DNA of 32,818 nucleotides from UBA7692 sp964650845 (GTDB taxonomy: Bacteria; Bacteroidota; Bacteroidia; Chitinophagales; LD1). The first letter of the stretch is position 1. Each line of letters starts with the position of its first letter. Location: assembly GCA_964650845.1 (NCBI GenBank), contig CAZYXR010000035.1:1-32818 (forward strand), in the 5' to 3' direction. This document shows positions 23,254 to 30,000 of this stretch, piece by piece. Under the pieces are notes generated by a model. It ran no database searches, was not told the DNA's origin, and saw only the letters and a program-made list of their open reading frames with translations. A program made the position numbers and the translations under genes.

Positions 23254-25110
23254 CTATTGCTTTACAAACTTTGTTGTATGCCATTTGTTGTTCGCCAATA
23301 TTTTTGCCGAATAAACGCCCGATGGAAGATTGGCAACAGAAATACTTTTCTGCTTCGATGTCAGATTTTGCTCATGCACATTTCGACCGGTGGCATCGTA
23401 AATTTCCAGCTTTGAAAGTTCCGAATTGTCTGATGACTGTATGGATAAAGACTCTAATACAGGATTTGGAAACACGCTGACATTGATTGTGCTGTTTGAA
23501 ACATTTTTTATTGAAGTAGGATCCAATTGCAACGATGCAATATGGTTGAGTGTGTCGGTGTATTTATTGGTTAAAAATGCTCCGCCAAAGTACACCGTGT
23601 TTACATCTGTTGCAATAGCTCGCACGGGCTTGTCGGTAACTGCTAATGGATTCAATATTTGATAAACCGTTGTGTCGCCCGGAATTTTCCCGTTTTTTAT
23701 CGCCATTAAATTATTTCCTGTTATCATTCCTGCGGTGCAAAAAAAGTTGCCCCCTGCCAAAAGGTTTGGACCATGAGATTGCAATTTGAAAATGGCATTT
23801 CCATCAAAGCCATCTGCCATACCCATACTTGGTTTTAGCAATACTTCCCATTCATTATTGTGCTGATTAAAAACGGCAAGTGCGCATGTGTCGTTTCCAT
23901 CAATCACATTACATGCGGCATAAAGTTTTTCATCGTGAATTTCTAAATCGTTTACAGGTGTTGTTGTACCCATGCCTAACAAGCGCGGTTGTGTGCCATC
24001 AAATGCTATTACGTGCTTTCGCAAAGCTCCGGTAGTTAATTCAAAATTGCCGCCAACTACCAACAGTGTGTCCCACACTTTTAAAGTAGTTGCTCCTTTT
24101 CCATACATCATTCCTTGCGAAACATCTTGCCATGTTGTGCCGTTCCATTTTGCCACAAAGCCAGTAAAATCTCCGGCAGCATAAAGTTCACCTTTGTAAA
24201 ATGTAAGTGCGCGCACGGTACTGTCTAAACTGCCCAATGCCTGCCATTGCCCCATAGCAATATCATACATAGCTACTTTGCCAGCGGCAACACTGCCTGC
24301 CGTGCTGAATTCGCCACCGGCATAAAGTTTATTGTTGTGCATCAATAAAGTGTGTACTGCGCCATTTACACCGTTATCTACACTTACCCAATCGAAGCCT
24401 GCAAAACCACTAATGTATGCTGCAATGTTGTTACAGACTACGCCTTTTGTAGATTTATTGAACGAGCCTGCTGCATACACCGACAACCCGGGGGGGCCAT
24501 CAGCGGCAATTGCATTTACAGTTCCATTTAAACCGCCTTCCATACTATATGCCGGCAAATTGGTTGGGTAGCCCGGTTGAATCCACGCTAACTCGTCTAT
24601 TGTAAAGCCGTGTTTATCGGCCCAGGCTTTTACTCCGCTTACTTTTATCTCATGCACATAAGCAAACTTTTGTTCGGTGTTTATTTTTTGTGCCAAATCT
24701 TCGGCTCCCGATTGCTGCATTAAAAAACCTACTGCGCAATGTGTACCTTGTCTATCTATAAAAACAGGGGTTTGGTAAGTTACATAATCGTTTATTGGAA
24801 AAACGCCCGCTCTCCAATATTCATTTAATTGGCACAGCAATTTGAATCGGTTGTGTTTTTGTGTTGTTGTAAGTTTAGATACATCTCTTGCTTGCAATGT
24901 TTTTTCAACAAGCATTAAATGTGCGGCAATCCATGCGTTGTAAGATTGCGGTTGCAGAAAAACAGCCGATTGAAGAATAGCATGGCGTTCGCTTTGTTTT
25001 AACCATTCGGCATTAACGCTTACAAGTTTTTTTAATAACACATTATCGTTTGAAAACGAAAAGGCGGTAGTAAACAGCAAACAAAAAACTGAGAGTATTA
25101 GTTGGCGCAT
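23254..25110 (-). CDS. exported T9SS type A protein with galactose-oxidase-like repeats
   Basis: A 618-residue secreted protein. A signal peptide (MRQLILSVFCLLFTTAFSFS) leads into an alpha-helical N-terminal domain (about 20-182) with the motif DRQGTHCAVGFLMQQSG (120-135) and end phrase DELAWIQPGYP. I recognise this as a recurrent but uncharacterised domain of Bacteroidota secreted proteins. Residues about 200-530 consist of repeated short units such as LYAGGEFSTAG, LYAAGDFTGF, LLVVGGNFELTTG, LLAGGNFFCTAG and VYFGGAFLTN, with W(E/Q)xL turns, forming a likely beta-propeller. The last 80 residues (VFPNPVLESLSIQS, IYDATGRNVHEQ, LPSGVYSAKI, TTKFVKQ) are a type A T9SS signal. No catalytic residue was identified. 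Confidence 0.88.
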   Translation of the reverse strand: MRQLILSVFCLLFTTAFSFSNDNVLLKKLVSVNAEWLKQSERHAILQSAVFLQPQSYNAWIAAHLMLVEKTLQARDVSKLTTTQKHNRFKLLCQLNEYWRAGVFPINDYVTYQTPVFIDRQGTHCAVGFLMQQSGAEDLAQKINTEQKFAYVHEIKVSGVKAWADKHGFTIDELAWIQPGYPTNLPAYSMEGGLNGTVNAIAADGPPGLSVYAAGSFNKSTKGVVCNNIAAYISGFAGFDWVSVDNGVNGAVHTLLMHNNKLYAGGEFSTAGSVAAGKVAMYDIAMGQWQALGSLDSTVRALTFYKGELYAAGDFTGFVAKWNGTTWQDVSQGMMYGKGATTLKVWDTLLVVGGNFELTTGALRKHVIAFDGTQPRLLGMGTTTPVNDLEIHDEKLYAACNVIDGNDTCALAVFNQHNNEWEVLLKPSMGMADGFDGNAIFKLQSHGPNLLAGGNFFCTAGMITGNNLMAIKNGKIPGDTTVYQILNPLAVTDKPVRAIATDVNTVYFGGAFLTNKYTDTLNHIASLQLDPTSIKNVSNSTINVSVFPNPVLESLSIQSSDNSELSKLEIYDATGRNVHEQNLTSKQKSISVANLPSGVYSAKILANNKWHTTKFVKQ

Positions 25111-25176
25111 AAAGCATTTTTTTAGCTAAGTAATAAATACTTGACGATGCCAATAATAATTAGGTTGCCTATGAAG

Positions 25177-25815
25177 TTATCTCCATTCTTCAGGGTTTTT
25201 GTACCACGCTAAAAGGATTTTTGTTTCAGCTTCTGATATTGCGTGATTGGCAAGGGCTTGTTGTATTAAAGTAGGGTAGTCGCTTAATGTAAAATACGGG
25301 CATTTAGCATTGGCAAAAGCATCTTCGGCTTTTTGAAAGCCGTATGTAAAAATTGCTCCCAATCCAATTACTTCGGCTCCGGCTTCACGCACGGCTTCTG
25401 CGGCTTTTAGGCTGCTGCCACCGGTAGATATTAAATCTTCGATCAATACAACTTTTTTGCCCGGTTCCAGCTTACCTTCTATGCGGTTTTCCATTCCATG
25501 TGCCTTTGGTTTGTCGCGTACATAAATAAATGGTTTGTTCAAAACATCTGCTACCAGCGCACCATGCGGAATGCCTGCTGTGGCTACACCTGCAATTACA
25601 TCACACGCACTATACTCTTCCGAAATAATATCTACAAATGAATCTCTGATTAGCTTACGAACCTTTGGGTAAGAAAGCGTTTTGCGGTTATCGCAGTAGA
25701 TTGGGCTTTTTAAACCGCTTGCCCAAGTAAATGGATTTTGAGGTTGTAAAACAACCGCTTTTATTTCGAGAAGATATTCGGCTACTTCGCGTGCAATTAC
25801 ATTATTATAAATCAT
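25177..25815 (-). CDS. pyrE: orotate phosphoribosyltransferase
   Basis: A 212-residue enzyme that joins orotate and PRPP to give orotidine monophosphate, the fifth step of pyrimidine synthesis. Hallmarks are FTWASGLKSPIYCDNRKTLS near residue 30, where the substrate loops lie, and the PRPP-binding motif VVLIEDLISTGGSSLKAA. The frame is open back to ATG 25842, but the ATG at 25815 (MIYNNVIAREVAEYLLE) fits the usual Bacteroidota start and places the first helix correctly. This start overlaps the start codon of the divergent Nudix gene (25814) by two bases. A TATGTTTG element at 25827-25820 just upstream would give an almost leaderless transcript. Nothing else of the pyrimidine pathway is in the window. 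Confidence 0.94.
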   Translation of the reverse strand: MIYNNVIAREVAEYLLEIKAVVLQPQNPFTWASGLKSPIYCDNRKTLSYPKVRKLIRDSFVDIISEEYSACDVIAGVATAGIPHGALVADVLNKPFIYVRDKPKAHGMENRIEGKLEPGKKVVLIEDLISTGGSSLKAAEAVREAGAEVIGLGAIFTYGFQKAEDAFANAKCPYFTLSDYPTLIQQALANHAISEAETKILLAWYKNPEEWR

Positions 25816-26464
25816 GGCGCAAACATATACTATCTGGTTCAATCATTCATTTCTGAAAATTGTAAATCCGGCTACTTTAACTACCGAGGTAGAAATGCTT
25901 TATGAGCAAGTAATAAAGAACGAAGATCAGTTGAATGCCTTATTGCAACCCGATTCTGTGATGTTTGATGGTAAAACAAAGGATTGCATTTTGGTAGCAG
26001 TTGATGAGCCGGTGAATGTATTGGCATACTTCAAAAAAACATTAAAACTGGTTATGGCTGGCGGTGGCATAATTTTTAATGAAAACAAGCAGTTGTTATT
26101 GATAAAGCGAAAAGGTTTTTGGGATTTACCAAAAGGCAAGGCAGAAAAAGGGGAGAAGATTCGCGATACTGCCATAAGAGAAGTAGAAGAAGAAACGAAT
26201 GTAAAAATTGAAACTGCTGCCGAACAAAGTTTTGTAACCTATCACGCATATTTTTTGAAGGGCGAATACTGTATTAAAGAAACTCATTGGTTCGAAATGG
26301 ATGCTGCATTGAATCAAGAACTGTTGGTGCCGCAGCGCGAAGAAGGTATTGAAGAAGTGTTGTGGGTTGAAATAAACGATTTGCCTGTTTATAAAGAAGA
26401 AGCCTATCCTTTAATATGGAGTATTTTAGAGGGGTATATGCAAACTGGCAGAAATGGCATTTAA
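25814..26464 (+). CDS. Nudix hydrolase
   Basis: A 216-residue protein with a Nudix domain that hydrolyses a nucleoside diphosphate linked to another moiety. The box G108-x5-E114-x7-R122-E123-V-x-E126-E127-x-N-V is complete for the metal-binding Glu residues; the usual Gly near its end is Asn129. It is preceded by GGGIIFNENKQLLLIKRKGFWDLPKG. The first 75 residues (YTIWFNHSFLKIV, EDQLNALLQPDS) form a small N-terminal domain that also appears in other Bacteroidota Nudix proteins of this size; its role is unknown. Its ATG overlaps that of pyrE head-to-head. The stop at 26462-26464 overlaps a promoter-like element for the next TonB receptor gene. The substrate cannot be read from sequence. Confidence 0.9.
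   Translation: MAQTYTIWFNHSFLKIVNPATLTTEVEMLYEQVIKNEDQLNALLQPDSVMFDGKTKDCILVAVDEPVNVLAYFKKTLKLVMAGGGIIFNENKQLLLIKRKGFWDLPKGKAEKGEKIRDTAIREVEEETNVKIETAAEQSFVTYHAYFLKGEYCIKETHWFEMDAALNQELLVPQREEGIEEVLWVEINDLPVYKEEAYPLIWSILEGYMQTGRNGI
25820..25827 (-). promoter_or_regulatory. -7 promoter element inside the Nudix gene, reading into pyrE
   Basis: The minus strand reads TATGTTTG, an exact TAnnTTTG, with its G only five bases before the pyrE ATG. Transcription starting about 5-7 bases beyond it would begin at or beside the A of that ATG. A TTG lies upstream but at too short a spacing, so the -33 box is unclear. Confidence 0.4.
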
Positions 26465-26488
26465 CAGATCGCTCGTACTTTATATTTG
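26460..26488 (+). promoter_or_regulatory. putative promoter of the second TonB receptor gene
   Basis: TATATTTG at 26481-26488 is an exact TAnnTTTG element, with TTT at 26460-26462 separated by 18 bases. A second -7-like TATTTTGG lies at 26492-26499. The elements overlap the stop codon of the Nudix gene, so the receptor gene could be transcribed on its own with a leader of about 42 bases. Confidence 0.45.
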
Positions 26489-26535
26489 TTGTATTTTGGC
26501 GAAATTGAAAGTAAGATAATATTGACTAACCGTAG

Positions 26536-28776
26536 TTGTTGAAAAAGGTATTCATTCTCTTGTTGATATTGCTTTTTCTGCAAACTCAAGCGCAGGAAAC
26601 ATTTTCATTTAATGTGTTGGTGTTGGAGCAAGATGAAGATGAAAGCGAACCGATTGCTGGTGTTGCAGCAATTGTAGTAAACGCTAACATCGCAGCAGTT
26701 TCGGATGATGCCGGAAAAATTCAACTAAAGAACATTCCTGCCGGAGCGCAAGTGATAGAATTTTCTATGTTGGGTTACTTTATAAAACGCATCAAAAAAA
26801 CTTTTTCAAAAACTGACAGCACAACAACGATTATTTATCTTGAACCCAAAGAAGCAGAGCTGGAAGAAATAGTAATAGCCACAACCCGTAGCAATAAAAG
26901 AGTAGAAGAAAATCCTATTGCGATAGATGTGGTAAATGCCGAAGAAATGCAAGAACGCAGCGTAGATAAGCCCTCAAGTATTTCGCATGCAGTAAAAGAA
27001 CAACAAGGAGTGCAAGTGCAGCGAACATCTGCCACCAGTGGAACATTTAATATTCGCTTACAAGGTTTGAATGGAAAATATACGCAATTGCTAAAAGATG
27101 GCTTTGCAAATTTTGGGGGTTTAAGCAGCGGTATCGGTATTGCACAAATTCCCCCGTTAGATTTAAAACAAATTGAAATCATTAAAGGGCCGGCTTCAAC
27201 TTTGTATGGTGGCGATGCCATTGCAGGTGTTGTAAATTTAGTTTCAAAGCAACCCGTTGATGGAGAACCCGAAAGAGATTTGCTGGTAAATATTGAAAGC
27301 ACCCGCTCGGTAGATGCAGGCTTTTTTTTTAGTCAAAAAATACGGTGGTTTGGATTTTCGGCAACCGGCATGTTGCGCAATCAACGCGAGCGCGACTGGA
27401 ACAACGATAACTTTGTAGAATACCCCAAATTGCAACGCTACTATATTGCTCCGCAGTTATATTTTGATGTTTCCAAAAATGCGAAAATCAACTTTGGTGC
27501 AAACTATACTTTCGAAAATCGCTTGGGTGGAACAATGCAATACATACGCAAAAAAACTGATGCCATTTTCAATTACTTTGAGCGCAACATTAGCCATCAT
27601 GCTGCTACCAATTTAAAGTTTGAATACGATTTTGAATCGAAAGGAAAATTTACTGTTCGCAACTCAATAAACTATTTCAGTAGAAATATTGAATTGCCCA
27701 ATTATCGTTTCAAAGGAATTCAGCTTGCATCGGTTTCTGAGTTGAGTTACAGTTTTACAAAAAATATTCATTCGCTTATTGCCGGCATTGATTTGCGCAC
27801 CGATAAATTTGACGAAACTCCATTAGATACCAACGGGCTAAGGAGTTACGATTACAAAACAGTAGGAGCCTTTGCACTTTATACACTTCGGTTTAAACGT
27901 GGTACTACCATCGAGGCAGGTATGCGTGCAGATTATAATTTCGAAAAAGGATTTATTCCGCTACCACACTTGGCAATTATGCAGCAATGGAATAATGTTT
28001 TTCTTACCCGATTGAATGGTGGAATGGGATACAAACTACCCACTGTTTTTCAAGGCGAAAGCGAAGAGATGAATTTTAGGAATGTTCGCGCACTTCCATC
28101 AAATATAAAACCTGAGTTATCGGCCGGTGCTACTTTAGATTTGCAAGCACGCTTGCCCAATTTTGATGGTGTAAACATTACAATTTCGCAGCTTTGGTTT
28201 TTTACTCATATCCATAAACCTATTGTCGCAACAGAACAAAAAGTGCAACCCTGTTTTACACTCGATTGCGATGAATTGGTTTTTAGTAATGGCAATGGAA
28301 ACATTCAAACAAAAGGTGTAGAAACGAAGTTTCAAATTTATTACAGAGGCTTTAGTTTCTCTACCGGATACACTTATACTAACCACAGAAACAAGTTGAA
28401 TGGAGTTGAAAAACAAGCAACTATTACCGCGCCACATCAAGTTTCATTGCTTGCCGGTTACGAATTGTTTAAACGGTTTAGTGCAGGTATTGATGCCTAC
28501 TTTTTTAGCCCTCAAACACTAAGCGATGGCGCAGTTACCAAGCCTATTTGGGAGCTTGGCATCAATACGCAACTCAACTTAAAATATGTTTTAATTTTTG
28601 CCAACATCGAAAATGTTTTGGATATAAGGCAAAGCCGATATGGCGAGTTGGTTAAAGCAAATCCAACTTTTAGAAATCCAAAATTCAGCGAAATTTACGC
28701 GCCACTCGAAGGCACAATTTTTAATGCCGGGGTAAAAGTTATTTTGGGCAATATTGGCAACAACGATAAAGACTGA
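26536..28776 (+). CDS. TonB-dependent outer-membrane receptor (TTG start)
   Basis: A 746-residue receptor. The start is one of two adjacent TTG codons (26536 or 26539): a TAG stop precedes them in frame at 26533, and the first in-frame ATG lies about 75 codons later, well past the signal peptide LKKVFILLLILLFLQTQAQ. After it come a carboxypeptidase-like domain (about 22-110: IAGVAAIVVNANIAAVSDDA, AQVIEFSMLGYFIKRI), a plug with FNIRLQGLNGKYTQLLKDG and IEIIKGPASTLYGGDAIAGV, then barrel strands. The plug is of the vitamin B12/ferri-siderophore type. The C-terminus has EIYAPLEGTIFNAGVKVILG. A run of nine T at 27322-27330 encodes three Phe. It ends ahead of the hairpin at 28805-28830. The ligand is not known. 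Confidence 0.92.
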   Translation: MLKKVFILLLILLFLQTQAQETFSFNVLVLEQDEDESEPIAGVAAIVVNANIAAVSDDAGKIQLKNIPAGAQVIEFSMLGYFIKRIKKTFSKTDSTTTIIYLEPKEAELEEIVIATTRSNKRVEENPIAIDVVNAEEMQERSVDKPSSISHAVKEQQGVQVQRTSATSGTFNIRLQGLNGKYTQLLKDGFANFGGLSSGIGIAQIPPLDLKQIEIIKGPASTLYGGDAIAGVVNLVSKQPVDGEPERDLLVNIESTRSVDAGFFFSQKIRWFGFSATGMLRNQRERDWNNDNFVEYPKLQRYYIAPQLYFDVSKNAKINFGANYTFENRLGGTMQYIRKKTDAIFNYFERNISHHAATNLKFEYDFESKGKFTVRNSINYFSRNIELPNYRFKGIQLASVSELSYSFTKNIHSLIAGIDLRTDKFDETPLDTNGLRSYDYKTVGAFALYTLRFKRGTTIEAGMRADYNFEKGFIPLPHLAIMQQWNNVFLTRLNGGMGYKLPTVFQGESEEMNFRNVRALPSNIKPELSAGATLDLQARLPNFDGVNITISQLWFFTHIHKPIVATEQKVQPCFTLDCDELVFSNGNGNIQTKGVETKFQIYYRGFSFSTGYTYTNHRNKLNGVEKQATITAPHQVSLLAGYELFKRFSAGIDAYFFSPQTLSDGAVTKPIWELGINTQLNLKYVLIFANIENVLDIRQSRYGELVKANPTFRNPKFSEIYAPLEGTIFNAGVKVILGNIGNNDKD

Positions 28777-28804
28777 TTTTGCTTTGCAAACAACATAAAA
28801 TAAA

Positions 28805-28830
28805 GAATCCCAACATTGCTGTTGGGATTC
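28805..28830 (-). terminator. intrinsic terminator between convergent genes
   Basis: GAATCCCAAC and GTTGGGATTC form a perfect 10-base-pair stem around a six-base loop. On the minus strand it is followed by TTTATTTTATG, so it best serves the sigma factor gene whose stop is at 28854. The plus-strand receptor gene ends 28 bases before it and may use the same stem, though without a T tract on that side. Confidence 0.75.
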
Positions 28831-28853
28831 ACTATTGGGAGCTTAGGTTCGGC

Positions 28854-29711
28854 TTACGTTAAATAAGACTCTAAAAGATTTGGATTCGTTGTTTGTTTCA
28901 ATTTTTGCATACATCGCTCTTTTATTTGGCGAACTCGCTCGCGGGTAAGCCCAAATTGCTGTCCTATTTCCTCCAGTGTCATTGGGTCTTTTCCATTCAA
29001 CCCAAAATAGCTGCTAATGATTTCTGCTTCTCGATCGTTTAGATGGCTGAGCATGTTGTTTACTTCGCCTTCTACACTCTTTTTTATCATAGAATCTTCA
29101 GGGGTCATTTCATCGCGATTGCTCAGTATTTCTACAAAAGTTCCCTCCCCGTTTACTTTAGCATCGGTAGAAAGTGTTGGTGCATTACTGCGGAAGTAGT
29201 CGTTGATATCTTCTTTGCTCATGCCAACCATTTCGGCCAATTCGTCAATAGATGGTTCGCGCTGATAGTCTTGTTCAAAAGATTGAAAGGCGCGATTTAT
29301 TTTTGAGAAAGTTCCTACCTTGTTTATGGGCACTCGAATGATGCGAGATTGTTCAATAATAGCTTGCATCATTGCCTGACGAATCCACCAAACAGCGTAT
29401 GAAATAAATTTAAAGCCTTTGGTTTCGTCAAATTTTTTTGCCGCTCTAATCAAGCCTAAGTTTCCTTCATTTATCAAATCACTCAAAGGCAATCCTTGAT
29501 TTTGATATTGTTTGGCAACACTCACTACAAATCTAAGATTGGAACTTACCAATTCTTCGAGCGCGTCTAAGTCGCCTTCTCTAATTTTTTGTGCCAATTC
29601 ACCTTCTTTTTCAGAAGTTATTACATCGGTTTTTCCAATTTCCGAAAGGTATTTTTCAATGCTGTCGCTATCGCGTTGGGTAATTTGGTTTGTAAGCCTA
29701 AGTGCTTTCAT
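28854..29711 (-). CDS. rpoD: primary RNA polymerase sigma factor (RpoD/SigA, Bacteroidota type)
   Basis: A 285-residue group 1 sigma factor, the short form typical of Bacteroidota, which lack most of region 1.1. The frame is open from 29744, but the start at 29711 (MKALRLTNQITQRDSDSIEK) fits the conserved Bacteroidota N-terminus. Region 1.2 is SIEKYLSEIG; region 2 runs from GDLDALEELVSSNLRFVVSVA to FDETKGFKFISYAVWWIRQAM; region 3 includes IIRVPINKVG; region 4 ends in the helix-turn-helix TLEEIGQQFGLTRERVRQIKE. This factor reads the TTTG/TAnnTTTG promoters seen in the window. Its 3' end has a clean terminator at 28805-28830. It is transcribed away from the giant adhesin gene that starts at 30001. 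Confidence 0.96.
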   Translation of the reverse strand: MKALRLTNQITQRDSDSIEKYLSEIGKTDVITSEKEGELAQKIREGDLDALEELVSSNLRFVVSVAKQYQNQGLPLSDLINEGNLGLIRAAKKFDETKGFKFISYAVWWIRQAMMQAIIEQSRIIRVPINKVGTFSKINRAFQSFEQDYQREPSIDELAEMVGMSKEDINDYFRSNAPTLSTDAKVNGEGTFVEILSNRDEMTPEDSMIKKSVEGEVNNMLSHLNDREAEIISSYFGLNGKDPMTLEEIGQQFGLTRERVRQIKERCMQKLKQTTNPNLLESYLT

Positions 29712-30000
29712 GTTTGAGGTGTTCAAGTTTTTCAATGTTTTCAAATTCTATTACGCAACACATGAAAATTTTGTTGCACAAGTACTTGACAAATTTTGAA
29801 ACTGGTGTTACGGGTAAATGCAGTCTTTTTTGTGTTATAAACATCTCCACCTCACTTTTTGCAATGCCATCACAAAAAAATTTTATGTTTAGCACCAAGA
29901 TTTTTTACCATTAACAATGCAACTTGTAATGAGGAAAATCAATCTTTAGAGTTGAAAGACAATTTAATAAGACTGTTTTACTATTTGACATACTTTGCTT
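29712..30000. other. divergent intergenic region between rpoD and the adhesin gene
   Basis: 289 bases that must hold promoters for both genes. On the minus strand TAGAATTTG lies about 40 bases ahead of the rpoD start, a near-match to TAnnTTTG with one extra base. A 6-base inverted repeat GCAACA (29755-29760) and TGTTGC (29772-29777) lies in the rpoD leader. TACTTTGC sits just before the adhesin ATG but is also one base off the consensus. The short frames here lack any family similarity and are not called. Confidence 0.5.

Noticed and set aside
24490..24496. Run of seven G in the T9SS type A gene as a slippage site
   Set aside because: Unusual for this composition but within an intact Gly-Pro-Pro-Gly stretch; no alternative frame of interest follows.
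27322..27330. Run of nine T in the TonB receptor gene as a phase-variation tract
   Set aside because: The run encodes three Phe in an intact frame and is short in an AT-rich gene; there is no sign of frame switching.
29702..29914. Small genes in the rpoD-adhesin spacer on either strand
   Set aside because: The frames have no family similarity, overlap each other antisense, and the region must hold two promoters.
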